This document shows positions 26,484 through 35,998 of a DNA stretch of 64,000 bases, one piece after another. Origin of the DNA: Phormidium tanganyikae FI6-MK23. Its GTDB lineage: Bacteria > Cyanobacteriota > Cyanobacteriia > Leptolyngbyales > Leptolyngbyaceae. The position numbers were made by a program, and so were the translations under genes. Numbering within the stretch: position 1 is the stretch's first letter; each line of letters begins with the position of its first letter. The notes under the pieces were generated by a model. That model was not told the DNA's origin, did no database searches, and saw only the letters and a list, made by a program, of their open reading frames with translations. The stretch spans positions 62,001-126,000 of the forward strand of contig JAHHHU010000001.1 in the NCBI GenBank assembly GCA_019359175.1, read 5' to 3'.

Positions 26484-28487
26484 TCAATTGCGGTTGCCCA
26501 ACAACTTATCGCGCAAGTGTTTAATTTTGTCGCGGTATTTTGCCGCTTCCTCAAACTCCATCTTTTTCGCCGCATCTTTCATTTGTGCTTCAAGCTGCGT
26601 GATCAGCGTTGGAATGTTCTCTAAAGGAATCTCGTCCGCTTTCTCATACACTTGATCCAACTCTTGCGAGTTCAAGCGACGCGACACTTCGAGAAACGCC
26701 AGGATTGCATTGCTCGATCGTTTAATAATCGGGGTCGGGACAATGCCGTGTTTCTCGTTGTATTCGTGCTGAATCTCTCGTCGGCGCTCGGTTTCGCTGA
26801 TTGCACCTGCCATACTATCAGTGAGATTATCGGCGTAGAGAATTGCTTTTCCTTCGATGTGTCGTGCGGCTCGTCCGATCGTTTGAATCAGCGATCGCTT
26901 CGCCCGCAAGAATCCTTCTTTGTCTGCATCGAGAATCGCAACGAGTGAGACTTCGGGTAAGTCTAATCCTTCCCGTAGTAAGTTCACGCCAATCAGGACA
27001 TCGAATATGCCTTCTCGCAGTTCTTGGAGAATTTCGATTCGCTCGATCGAGTTAATTTCTGAATGCAGATATCTCACACGCACGCCGCGTTCTTGAAAGT
27101 ATTCGGTAAGGTCTTCTGCCATCCGTTTCGTCAGCGTGGTCACTAGCGTTCGTTCTCGCTTCTCGACGCGCGTTTGGATCTCGTGTAAAAGGTCGTCTAC
27201 TTGTCCTTGGGTCGGACGCACAAACACTTCGGGATCGAGAACGCCTGTCGGTCGAATCACTTGTTCAACGATGCGATCCTCGGAGATTTCTAGCTCCCAA
27301 TCGCCCGGAGTTGCAGAAATGAACACACACTGATTCACTCTTTCCCAGAATTCATCGGCTTTAAGTGGGCGATTGTCAGCGGCACTCGGTAAACGGAAGC
27401 CGTGATCGATTAGTACCTTTTTGCGGGCTTGGTCGCCGTTGTACATTCCTCGGAGTTGGGGGATGCTGACGTGAGATTCGTCGATTGCGAGTAGCCAATC
27501 TTTGGGGAAGTAGTTGAGCAAACATTCGGGCGGATCGCCAGGATTGCGTCCGGCTAAATGTCTCGAATAGTTCTCAACGCCATTGCAGAACCCGACTTCT
27601 CTCAAGACTTCCAAATCGTATCGAGTGCGCTGCTCTAGGCGTTGGGCTTCGAGGAGTTTGCCTTCGGTTTCAAGCTGAACTAAACGTTGTTTGAGTTCTA
27701 GTTCGATTTCATCACAAGCGATCTGTAAGCGGTCTTCTGGCGTGACAAAGTGACGTGCAGGATAGATATTTACGGCTTCCATGCTTTGCAGAGTTGCACC
27801 TGTGACGGGATCGACGTAGCGAATCGCGTCAATTTCATCCCCGAAGAACTCGACCCGAATGATTCGATCTTCGTAAGCTGGGCCAATCTCTAACACATCG
27901 CCTTTGACGCGAAATTTACCGCGACCAAGATCAAGATCATTACGCGAATACTGCACCGAGGCGAGATCGCGTAAGACTTGCCGCTGATTGATCTCTTCTC
28001 CGACCCGCAGCGGAATTGACGCATTCAAATACTCTGATGCAATCCCCAAGCCGTAGATACAGCTAATCGAAGCAACAACGATCACATCGCGGCGTTCAAA
28101 CAGCGAGCGAGTCGCGGAGTGTCGCAGCATATCAATTTCGTCGTTGATCGAAGCGGTTTTCTCGATGTAGGTGTCGCTTACTGGGATGTAGGCTTCGGGC
28201 TGATAGTAGTCGTAATAGCTAACGAAGTATTCAACAGCGTTGCGGGGAAAGAATTCGCGCAGTTCGTTACAAAGCTGTGCGGCTAGGGTTTTATTGTGTG
28301 CGAGTAAGAGTGTGGGTCTGCCGATTTTTTCGATCACACGGGCGATCGTGTGGGTCTTTCCGGTTCCGGTTGCACCGAGTAGCGTTTGGTAGCGATTTCC
28401 AGCGTTGATGCTTTGGGTGAGTTTTGCGATCGCGGAGGGTTGATCGCCTGTCGGTTCAAAGGGGGCTTGAATGTTAAATTCTGCCAT
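26484..28487 (-). CDS. uvrB: Excinuclease ABC subunit B
   Basis: This 667-residue UvrB is the damage-verifying helicase-like subunit of nucleotide excision repair. Walker A is GATGTGKT at residues 38-45. The beta-hairpin region has [20 protein letters not shown], the Walker B region reads [17 protein letters not shown], and helicase motif VI is [12 protein letters not shown]. The C-terminal UVR domain ([20 protein letters not shown]) contacts UvrC. Full family length, no defects. The ATG at 28487 gives the usual start [10 protein letters not shown]. Confidence 0.98.
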   Translation of the reverse strand: MAEFNIQAPFEPTGDQPSAIAKLTQSINAGNRYQTLLGATGTGKTHTIARVIEKIGRPTLLLAHNKTLAAQLCNELREFFPRNAVEYFVSYYDYYQPEAYIPVSDTYIEKTASINDEIDMLRHSATRSLFERRDVIVVASISCIYGLGIASEYLNASIPLRVGEEINQRQVLRDLASVQYSRNDLDLGRGKFRVKGDVLEIGPAYEDRIIRVEFFGDEIDAIRYVDPVTGATLQSMEAVNIYPARHFVTPEDRLQIACDEIELELKQRLVQLETEGKLLEAQRLEQRTRYDLEVLREVGFCNGVENYSRHLAGRNPGDPPECLLNYFPKDWLLAIDESHVSIPQLRGMYNGDQARKKVLIDHGFRLPSAADNRPLKADEFWERVNQCVFISATPGDWELEISEDRIVEQVIRPTGVLDPEVFVRPTQGQVDDLLHEIQTRVEKRERTLVTTLTKRMAEDLTEYFQERGVRVRYLHSEINSIERIEILQELREGIFDVLIGVNLLREGLDLPEVSLVAILDADKEGFLRAKRSLIQTIGRAARHIEGKAILYADNLTDSMAGAISETERRREIQHEYNEKHGIVPTPIIKRSSNAILAFLEVSRRLNSQELDQVYEKADEIPLENIPTLITQLEAQMKDAAKKMEFEEAAKYRDKIKHLRDKLLGNRN

Positions 28488-28740
28488 TTGTGCTTCAGAA
28501 AGAGTTACATCAATTTTAGCGTTTCTATCCTTGCCCTTGGTGTGTCGAGAAATGCGCTCGATCGATTCGGTTCTCCTCTTTCAGATTAGGTTCTTCTCTA
28601 TACACTGGGCACAGACGCTTCCGCTTGTTCTAAATTGCAATCCGCCTCCAGCTAGAGGACAAGCCGAGAAAAAACAGTTAAATTGAATACAGTTGGCAAC
28701 AACCCCAGCGAACAATATCTAAAACTATTAGGAGAAAATC

Positions 28741-28929
28741 ATGAGTTTAGAAGATAAGGCAAAAGCTGCTGCTAAAAATGTTGAAGGAAAAGCTCAAGAA
28801 GCTTGGGGTAATGCAACCAATGATCCCGCCGACAAGATTGAAGGAAAAGCAAAGCAAGCAGAATCTGAAGCTCGTAATGCTAAGGAAGATGTGAAAGATG
28901 CTGCGAAAGATTTGGTCGATCGCGCATAG
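28741..28929 (+). CDS. CsbD-like stress protein
   Basis: This 62-residue, very hydrophilic protein has the CsbD repeat pattern: AKNVEGKAQEAWGNATNDPADKIEGKAKQAESEARN. CsbD proteins are induced by general stress in many bacteria; their molecular role is not known. The ATG has AGGAGA 8 bases upstream. A perfect palindromic terminator follows the stop, so it is a single-gene unit. Confidence 0.9.
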   Translation: MSLEDKAKAAAKNVEGKAQEAWGNATNDPADKIEGKAKQAESEARNAKEDVKDAAKDLVDRA

Positions 28930-28952
28930 TTAGCTTTTGTGTCTAATCTGTT

Positions 28953-28980
28953 GAACCGAAGCTCGATCGAGCTTCGGTTC
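28953..28980. terminator. Perfect 28-bp palindrome, probable terminator
   Basis: A 14-bp arm GAACCGAAGCTCGA is followed at once by its exact reverse complement, then GATTTG and more T. It lies between csbD (+) and the convergent histidine kinase gene (-). Confidence 0.75.
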
Positions 28981-29025
28981 GATTTGTTTAAACGGACTAA
29001 TCCGACTACACAGATCGGCGTGTTC

Positions 29026-31221
29026 TTATGCAGAAGTCCGAATCGGAAGTTCGATCGTGAATTCCGCCCCTCGCGATGGAGTAGAACGACATTTCAGTTG
29101 TCCGTTGTGTTGCTGAGTGACGATTTGATAGCTCGTGGCGAGTCCCATTCCGGTTCCTTTGCCGATCGGCTTTGTGGTAAAGAACGGATCGAACATTCGA
29201 GCTTGAACCGCTTCCGAAATCCCCACGCCGTTATCGATGATCCGAATCCGAATCTGTTCTGAATTGATTTGCTCGGTGTGCAGTTCGACCTCCGGTAGCT
29301 GCTGACCTGCGAGCCAGCGATTTGCTGACCACTGCTCGTCTTGGAGGGCTGTTTCTAAGGCATCGATCGCATTCGTAATAATTTGCAGGAACACTTGGTT
29401 GAGTGAACCCGCAAAGCATTCGATGTGAGGTAAATCGCTGTAGTATTTAGTGACTTTAATCTTATGTCCTTGATAGCTACGATTGAGGCGATTTTGCAAG
29501 ATTGTTAAAGTGCTATCAATGCCGTCGTGGATATCGACCGGTTTTAGGTCTGCTTCATCCAGTCGAGAGAAGGTTCGCAGCGATAAAACAATTTCTCGAA
29601 TCCGTTCTGCACCTGTTCGCATCGAATTAAACAAGCCGAACAAGTCATCAAACAGGAAATCAAGATCGATGTCTTCGATGAAATCTTTAATCTCTGAGTG
29701 CGGCTCAGAATAGTGCTTATGATACAGCTCGATTAAGGCGCGGATATCTTCAAAATAAGTACGTGCGTGACTGATATTTCCGTAGATAAAGCTAATCGGA
29801 TTGTTAATCTCGTGAGCAATTCCCGCCACCAACTGACCGAGCGAAGACATTTTTTCGCTGTGGATGAGTTGTGCTTGAGTGCGCTGAAGATCTTGCAGAG
29901 TGCTTTCTAAATCGATCGCTTGTTGGCGCAGTTGCGCTTCCGATCGCCGTAATGCTTCTTCGTCGGCTTTACGATCGCTAATGTCTCGCGCAATTCCGAG
30001 GATGCTGATGATGGTGCCGTTTGCGCTTTTGATGGCTGCCGAGTTGCACAGCGACCAATACCATGTCCCATCTTTGCGCTGCGATCGAAATTCGACTTCG
30101 GTTTGCCGCTCACCCGTTTCTAACAGTCGCTCCACTGAAGCCTGAGCCGTTTGTAGGTCTTCTGGATGAATGTAATCTGCAAAAGATTTTCCGAGCAATT
30201 CACTCGGTAGGAAGCCGCTGATTTCTGTCAGTTTGGGAGAGATATAGGTAAATACGCCTGTGACTGAACAAGCAAAGATCAGATCGTTTGCATTCTCAAC
30301 AAAGCTACGAAACCGCGCTTCACTTTCTGCGATCGCGGATTCTGCCCGCTTGCGTTCTTCTTCGATCCGAACGCGATCGCTAACATCCATCAGCATTCCA
30401 TCCCACAGAATCGAGCCATCGACCTGCAACTCCGGTCTAGACTGGGCTTGAATCCATTTCAGCTTGCCGGAGGGTGTGATGATTCGTCCTGTCCATTTCC
30501 AAGGCTGAAGCGTTACGGTGGACTGCTGAATCGTGAGTTCAAAACTTGCTCGATCGTCAGGATGAATTTGATCGGTAGTTAAATCTGCATCTTGACAAAT
30601 GAGTTCTGGTTCAAGTTCCCATAGCTCTTGAGAGAAGGCACTGACATAGGGGAAACTTGCCGTGCCATCGGGTGCGAAGCGGAACTGATACAACATTCCT
30701 GGAACATTCGCGGCGAGTCTTTGGAGTTGCGCCTCACTGCGCTGGAGTGCTTTCTCTGCATATTTACGATCGCTAATGTCCCGAATGATCACCAAGGCTT
30801 CTCGCTCATTGCAGCGAATCACGCGCACTTCTTCATATTGCACGCGCCCATCGAAGTCGATTTGCTGCTCATAGACCTGAACTTCATTTGTGGCGATCGC
30901 ACGATCGACATAGATCATCCGCTGCTGTGCCACGTCTGGCGGAATGATCTCCCAGAGAAATTTACCGTGCCAATCGAAGTCACCGCTGTAGATTTCAAAC
31001 GATCGCGGCAGGCGAAAATCGAGACAAATCCCCTCGCGACTCAATCGCAACATCAAATCTGGAATCGCTTCAAGCAAGATTTGATAATTGCGATCGTTCT
31101 GACCCAAAACGACGTTCTCCGGGCTGTCAATACTCATCGCCAAATCTTCCAACAGGAATCCCCCGTAGAGTTCCCGCTTTTCGGGACTGCTTATCACGAT
31201 TACGGGTGTTGTAAATAACAT
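29026..31221 (-). CDS. PAS-domain sensor histidine kinase
   Basis: This protein of about 731 residues has three PAS regions (about 45-155, 165-285 with a PAC-type end ILWDGMLMDVSDR, and 305-425 with ENANDLIFACSVTGVFTYIS and ILGIARDISDRK). A coiled coil and a HisKA-type dimer domain follow. The phospho-acceptor is H470 in GIAHEINNPISFIYGN, the subclass common in cyanobacterial PAS kinases. The ATPase domain has an N-box (TNAIDAL), DNGVGIS, FDPFFTTKPIGKGTGMGL. No membrane segment is evident, so it may be soluble. Start options are a TTG at 31248 and ATGs at 31221 and 31137; I took 31221. No response regulator is adjacent. Confidence 0.9.
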   Translation of the reverse strand: MLFTTPVIVISSPEKRELYGGFLLEDLAMSIDSPENVVLGQNDRNYQILLEAIPDLMLRLSREGICLDFRLPRSFEIYSGDFDWHGKFLWEIIPPDVAQQRMIYVDRAIATNEVQVYEQQIDFDGRVQYEEVRVIRCNEREALVIIRDISDRKYAEKALQRSEAQLQRLAANVPGMLYQFRFAPDGTASFPYVSAFSQELWELEPELICQDADLTTDQIHPDDRASFELTIQQSTVTLQPWKWTGRIITPSGKLKWIQAQSRPELQVDGSILWDGMLMDVSDRVRIEEERKRAESAIAESEARFRSFVENANDLIFACSVTGVFTYISPKLTEISGFLPSELLGKSFADYIHPEDLQTAQASVERLLETGERQTEVEFRSQRKDGTWYWSLCNSAAIKSANGTIISILGIARDISDRKADEEALRRSEAQLRQQAIDLESTLQDLQRTQAQLIHSEKMSSLGQLVAGIAHEINNPISFIYGNISHARTYFEDIRALIELYHKHYSEPHSEIKDFIEDIDLDFLFDDLFGLFNSMRTGAERIREIVLSLRTFSRLDEADLKPVDIHDGIDSTLTILQNRLNRSYQGHKIKVTKYYSDLPHIECFAGSLNQVFLQIITNAIDALETALQDEQWSANRWLAGQQLPEVELHTEQINSEQIRIRIIDNGVGISEAVQARMFDPFFTTKPIGKGTGMGLATSYQIVTQQHNGQLKCRSTPSRGAEFTIELPIRTSA

Positions 31222-31339
31222 TCCGCCCGATTCGTTTTCGATCCCCAACTTAGCGATAGAAGCGGATTCTAAGCGATCGCTATATAATACGTTGCAAATC
31301 TAATTTCGATCTGCACTGGTGTAAGAGGCGTTTGAATTA

Positions 31340-34300
31340 ATGTTGCCAAATCAAAAATCGTCTGCGCTTGGACTTGCCTTATTGCTGACCGCGGTTGCGA
31401 TGGCGAAACCCCTCGAATCGATCTTTGTCCCTCCGACTTTGGCTCAAGCTGCACCGACTGCGTTTCCGCTCCCCACCTCTGTCCCTCCTGGAACGACGGT
31501 GCAAATTGATGGGTCGAGCAGTATGGCGGCGACCAATCAAGCGCTGAAACAGCGGTTTGAAAGCCAGTTTTCGGGCAGCAACATTAACGCGAATTACTCC
31601 GGCACGTCGTCTGGACTTGAGGCACTGCGGAATGGAAAGGTGGATTTGGCAGCGATCGGGCGACCTCTGGCCCAAGCAGAACTCGACCAGGGTTTCATTC
31701 CGGTATCAGTGGGACGCGGTAAGATTGCGCTGATTGTTAGCCCGGATAATCCGTTCAACGGTAGCATCACTGTGCCGCAGTTTGCGCGAATTGTGCGGGG
31801 AGAAATTACAGATTGGGCAGAGTTGGGAGGCGCACCGGGAAAGATTCGATTTGTCGATCGACCGGATTTAAGTGACACTCGCGTCGCGTTCCGCAACTAC
31901 TCCGTATTTATTCAAACGCCCTACGAATTGGGCAGTACTGCGACTCGATTGGGAGAAGACAGCACTCAAGCGGTCGCCCAACAGCTCGGAAAAGATGGTC
32001 TGAGTTTTGCGCCTGCGAATCAGGTTTTGAATCAGCCGAGTCTTCGGATCGTGCCGATGCACAATACGCTTCCGACTGATCCGCGCTACCCGTTCTCGCA
32101 GCCGTTTTATTACGTTCACAAGGCGAATCCGTCTCCGGGTGCAGCAGCATTTCTAGGGTATGCCACTTCCGAACCAGGATTGCAAACGGCTCGATTGACG
32201 GAAACTGATCCCGCCTCGTTAGCGCTGAATCCAACGACGCTTCTTGCGGCTGGAAGTGCTGCCGCTGGAGCCTTGAACGCTGGAGCAGGGGCAGGATCGT
32301 CTCCTTCTCCGACCAGTGCAGCAACGGGAACCGCTCCCGGCGGAACTGCGGGCGCACCGGATGGATCACAAACGATCGGAGCAGCGCCAGTCAATGCGGG
32401 TACATCGTCTAATGAGGGTGGTATCCCAGGATGGCTCTGGTGGCTGTTGCCTCTAGGAATTGGTGCGCTGTTATTAGCTTGGTGGCTCCGTCGTCGATCG
32501 ACTTCTTCCACTCCAGAAACGCCCGTTGCTCCGCCGCCTCCCACGTCCCACACTCCACCCCCGCCACCCCCACCTTTGATGAATCCCACGGAGACGGATG
32601 GCAGTTTGGCATCGCGTGCAGGTTCTGTGATTACTTTGGATCGGGCTTCGATCGCGGAAGTTCAATCGCCGACGATTCCGCCTGCTGCGGTGATTGGTGG
32701 GGCTGCATTGGCAGGAGCAGGAGCAGCAGCCGTGATTCGCGGTCAAGCTGATTCTACTCAGCCGCCAGTGATTGAGACTGGGGAGTCAGCGATCGATACT
32801 GGGGAGTCAGTGATCGAGACTCAACCATCAGTAGTTGATACTCAACCGCCAGTATTTGAGACTGGGGAGTCAGCGATTGATACTCAACCGCCAGTGATTG
32901 AGACTGGAGCGTCAGTGATTGATACTCAACCCCCAGTAATTGAGCCTGAATCGCCAGCGATCGAGCCTGAATCGATTCCAGTTCCCGATCGTCCATTGGT
33001 CGAAATTCGCGAATTGCCGTCGATCGAGACTCCAACTTCTGCCATCGAGCCACCTGAAGCGCCTCCAGAAACAGGGATCGATTTACCAAATGGTGCAATT
33101 CTCGGTGGAGCGGTTGGGCTTGGAGCCGCCGGAGCCGCTGCTTGGATGACTCGCACTCGTTCTGGTGAACTTCCGCCCACCGATTTAACTGAATCAGAAC
33201 CGCTGGCTTCCCTAGATGAGATCGAGCCTCTTGATGAAGTCGAAGATGCTCCACTCGATCAGCCTTCGATCGAACTCTATGTCGATGATGCACCGACTGT
33301 TGTAGACGAGATTTCCCCGATCGCTCAATCGCCTGATGTGAACTATGTCCAACTTAATTTAGGTTCAACTGCAACCCCGATCGAGACTCCTGAACCGACG
33401 ATCGTAGAATCCGCAGCACCGATCGAAGATCCAAATCTTTCTCAAGGGGTGATTCCGGGACTTGCGGCGTTAGAAGGTGCAGCAGCACTAGGAATCGCGG
33501 GAGTTGCAGCATCGAGAACGAACGAACCAGATGCTACTCCTGATCTTGTAGAAACTGATCCCGCGATCGTAGAACCTCCAATCGAAACTGCAACTGTCAT
33601 CGAAGGAAGTTCCAGTTTTGAACCCACGATCGTAGAATCTCAGCCGGAACTTTCTGAGATCGATGCTGGAACTGATTTAGAAACCGATGAATTTGCAGAA
33701 ATCGAATCTCAGTTAGGCGCAGTCGAACCCGATACGATCGCTGAAGAACCGCCCGCAATTGTGGAAGCAGGTTCTGTGATTCCAGGCATTGTCGCACTGG
33801 GAGGAATTGGACTTGCAGCAGGGCTAGTAGGCGATCGTAACAATACGACTCAAACCGATGTAGAAGCCGCTCGATTTGATGTCGGACAAACCGACCTCTC
33901 TAGCGAAACCTTAGCCTCTGTCGATGAAGGTTTAGCAGACTTACCCGACGGATATGGCGAAAGTCGAATTGTGCTGATGCCGCGCGACCCACAGTGGGCT
34001 TATGCGTATTGGGATGTCTCCAACGAACACAAATCAGACTTACGGAATCAAGGCGGACAAAACCTGTTCTTGCGCCTATACGATGTCACCGATGTCGATG
34101 CCGCACACCAAAGTCCGCACAGCTTGCAGCAATTTGAATGTGATGAGATGGCGCGAGATTGGTATCTGCCGATTCCCGTTAGCGATCGCGATTATCTCAT
34201 CGAAATCGGTTACTTAACCGCAGATGGACGCTGGCTAACCTTAGCGCGATCGCAGCCTGTACGAGTTCCCCCCGCTTATCCGTCCGGTTGGGAAGGCGAT

Positions 34301-34903
34301 CAAGAAATCACGATCGAATGGGAAACTGACCTACGCGATCAAACATTCTTCACCCTTGCATCACCTACTCCTGAAAAACCACTGGTTGCTGCCCCAGATG
34401 GAATGTATGATCGGATCTTCGACTTATCTCAAGGTGCAGAACTTCAACGGATTGCAGGATCGCTCTTTGGCTCTATGCAACAAGCTCCCACTCAATCGAT
34501 TCGTTCACTTGCCTTTCCATCTGGTGTCGGAATGGGCGGATTGCCTACCGCTTCCGGCATCTCTGGGATGGGAATGTCTGGGATGGGAATGTCTGGAGTC
34601 GGGATGGGTGCTTATCCGATTCGTTCCCGTCGATTCTGGCTGGTCGCAGATGCCGAACTCATCATCTACGGAGCCACAGAACCGGATGCAACCGTCTCGA
34701 TCGCAGGCGAAACCATTCCACTCAATCCAGATGGCACCTTCCAATTCCAAATGTCGTTCCAAGATGGTTTAATCGATTATCCGATCTTGGCAGTGGCAAA
34801 AGATGGGGATCAAACGCGATCGATTCATCTGAAGTTCAACCGCGAAACCCCAAGCCGAAACACCAACACCAAAGACGAAGCCACAGACGAGTGGCAATCC
34901 TAA
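31340..34903 (+). CDS. PstS-like binding domain / membrane anchor / DUF4912 fusion protein
   Basis: This is a 1187-residue chimera-like protein. It has an N-terminal signal (SALGLALLLTAVAMAKPLES) and a PstS-type substrate-binding domain at about 45-300 (VQIDGSSSMAATNQALKQRF, DNPFNGSITVPQFARIVRGE). A Gly/Ala-rich linker leads to a membrane helix at about 360-385 (GWLWWLLPLGIGALLLAWWL), then a proline-rich stretch and long acidic Ile/Glu/Pro repeats. A DUF4912 domain sits near residues 870-1000 (RIVLMPRDPQWAYAYWDVSN), and a short GMGMSG repeat precedes a beta-rich end. The topology implies a periplasmic sensor head and a cytoplasmic acidic tail. The function is unknown. ccaA starts 14 bases after the stop. 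Confidence 0.8.
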   Translation: MLPNQKSSALGLALLLTAVAMAKPLESIFVPPTLAQAAPTAFPLPTSVPPGTTVQIDGSSSMAATNQALKQRFESQFSGSNINANYSGTSSGLEALRNGKVDLAAIGRPLAQAELDQGFIPVSVGRGKIALIVSPDNPFNGSITVPQFARIVRGEITDWAELGGAPGKIRFVDRPDLSDTRVAFRNYSVFIQTPYELGSTATRLGEDSTQAVAQQLGKDGLSFAPANQVLNQPSLRIVPMHNTLPTDPRYPFSQPFYYVHKANPSPGAAAFLGYATSEPGLQTARLTETDPASLALNPTTLLAAGSAAAGALNAGAGAGSSPSPTSAATGTAPGGTAGAPDGSQTIGAAPVNAGTSSNEGGIPGWLWWLLPLGIGALLLAWWLRRRSTSSTPETPVAPPPPTSHTPPPPPPPLMNPTETDGSLASRAGSVITLDRASIAEVQSPTIPPAAVIGGAALAGAGAAAVIRGQADSTQPPVIETGESAIDTGESVIETQPSVVDTQPPVFETGESAIDTQPPVIETGASVIDTQPPVIEPESPAIEPESIPVPDRPLVEIRELPSIETPTSAIEPPEAPPETGIDLPNGAILGGAVGLGAAGAAAWMTRTRSGELPPTDLTESEPLASLDEIEPLDEVEDAPLDQPSIELYVDDAPTVVDEISPIAQSPDVNYVQLNLGSTATPIETPEPTIVESAAPIEDPNLSQGVIPGLAALEGAAALGIAGVAASRTNEPDATPDLVETDPAIVEPPIETATVIEGSSSFEPTIVESQPELSEIDAGTDLETDEFAEIESQLGAVEPDTIAEEPPAIVEAGSVIPGIVALGGIGLAAGLVGDRNNTTQTDVEAARFDVGQTDLSSETLASVDEGLADLPDGYGESRIVLMPRDPQWAYAYWDVSNEHKSDLRNQGGQNLFLRLYDVTDVDAAHQSPHSLQQFECDEMARDWYLPIPVSDRDYLIEIGYLTADGRWLTLARSQPVRVPPAYPSGWEGDQEITIEWETDLRDQTFFTLASPTPEKPLVAAPDGMYDRIFDLSQGAELQRIAGSLFGSMQQAPTQSIRSLAFPSGVGMGGLPTASGISGMGMSGMGMSGVGMGAYPIRSRRFWLVADAELIIYGATEPDATVSIAGETIPLNPDGTFQFQMSFQDGLIDYPILAVAKDGDQTRSIHLKFNRETPSRNTNTKDEATDEWQS
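32759..32968 (+). repeat. Ten tandem 21-bp (7-residue) repeats in the DUF4912 gene
   Basis: The coding sequence holds ten consecutive 7-residue units of the pattern [QGE]-[PES]-[PS]-[VA]-[IVF]-[ED]-[TP], such as QPPVIET, GESAIDT and QPSVVDT. The units are 21 bases long and in frame. This lies in the acidic, probably disordered cytoplasmic part. Confidence 0.85.
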
Positions 34904-34917
34904 TAAAGAAGGGAGCG

Positions 34918-35763
34918 ATGAAGAAGTTAATTCAAGGACACCAACAGTTTCGCCAGAGTTATGTTCCGACACATCTTGATCAGCTAGAAGAACTCTCGCA
35001 GGGTCAAAAACCGCGTGTCTTATTCATTACCTGCTCCGATTCCCGCATCGATCCAAACCTGATCACACAAGCTGATATTGGTGACTTGTTCGTCATTCGC
35101 AATGCCGGGAATATCATTCCTCCTTACGGCGCGGCAAATGGCGGAGAAGGAGCTGCTGTCGAATATGCGATCAATGCGCTCGACATTCGGCAAATCATTG
35201 TGTGTGGTCATTCTCGCTGCGGCGCGATGAAAGGATTGTTGCAGCTTGGCAAGCTCGAAGAAGAAATGCCGCTCGTTTATAGCTGGCTCAAGCATTCAGA
35301 AGCCACTCGTCGATTGGTGAAAGAAAATTACAGTCAGTACAGCGGCGCAGAGTTGTTAGAAATCACGATCGCTGAAAATGTCCTCACTCAGATCGAGAAC
35401 TTAAAAACTTATCCGATCGTTCACTCGCGTCTATATCAGCGCAAACTCGAAATCTTCGCCTGGATTTACCACTTAGAAACAGGTGAAGTTTTAGCGTTTG
35501 ATCCAGAAACTCATTCTTATGTTCCACCTCAAAGCCAGTTGTCGCTGCGAGAAATGAGAGGACTGGTTTCAGGCGGACACGAAAAGACGATTTCGCCCGC
35601 GATCGCGTGTGAGTTAGTTCCAGGAACGCCTCCAAATCAAAAACCTCGATCACCCGAATCTATTCCGCAACCTGTGAAAGCAGAAGTTCCGATCGGAGCA
35701 GCTCCCTGGCTAACTCCAGAACAAGCCGATCGCATTTATCGCGGATCAGCAGGGCGACGCTAA
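34918..35763 (+). CDS. ccaA: Beta-carbonic anhydrase, carboxysomal type
   Basis: This 281-residue beta-class carbonic anhydrase interconverts bicarbonate and CO2. Zinc ligands are C39, H98 and C101, with the Asp-Arg dyad D41/R43 in TCSDSRIDPN and GHSRCGAMKG. The length and the extra 70-residue C-terminal tail (ending PEQADRIYRGSAGRR) fit the CcaA/IcfA group that is packed into beta-carboxysomes through CcmM; shorter plant-type enzymes lack this tail. The ATG at 34918 has GGGAG 5 bases upstream and matches the family start MKKLIQGHQQFR. It follows the DUF4912 gene by 14 bases, so co-transcription is likely. Confidence 0.92.
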   Translation: MKKLIQGHQQFRQSYVPTHLDQLEELSQGQKPRVLFITCSDSRIDPNLITQADIGDLFVIRNAGNIIPPYGAANGGEGAAVEYAINALDIRQIIVCGHSRCGAMKGLLQLGKLEEEMPLVYSWLKHSEATRRLVKENYSQYSGAELLEITIAENVLTQIENLKTYPIVHSRLYQRKLEIFAWIYHLETGEVLAFDPETHSYVPPQSQLSLREMRGLVSGGHEKTISPAIACELVPGTPPNQKPRSPESIPQPVKAEVPIGAAPWLTPEQADRIYRGSAGRR

Positions 35764-35774
35764 CAAATTCGATT

Positions 35775-35942
35775 CCATTTGCTGCTTTTGGATGTGCATC
35801 GATTGATCGTGTACATCCATTTGCTGTTTTTGGCGATGCGTTTTTAATTTCTGCGATCGCATTTGCTATTTTTGGCGGTGCATTTGTTGTTTTTGCGATC
35901 GTATTTGCTCGATTAGATTGCTTCATTATTGTTTCGCGATCG
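35775..35942. repeat. Degenerate 42-bp tandem repeat, about four copies
   Basis: Four units of 41-43 bases follow each other from 35775, 35817, 35860 and 35902. Each opens with a CATTTGCT- or TATTTGCT-type block, followed by T-rich sequence and, in the later units, closing with GCGATCG. The region lies between ccaA and the convergent sugar kinase. The 42-base period equals 14 codons, and a minus-strand frame is open across it, but that frame also runs into ccaA antisense. Confidence 0.65.
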
Positions 35943-35998
35943 AGTTTTGGCGTTTTTGTTACCACCGTTGATCAATGAGTTAGATGAATTAATCTTTT

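Noticed and set aside
35775-35942. 42-bp repeats as a CRISPR array
   Set aside because: The units are degenerate and directly adjacent, without unique spacers, and there are no cas genes.
35660-35965. A 101-codon minus-strand frame across the 42-bp repeats with 14-residue internal repeats
   Set aside because: It overlaps the real ccaA gene by about 100 bases and has no recognisable domain; the repeat period being a multiple of three may be chance. Kept as a repeat rather than a gene.
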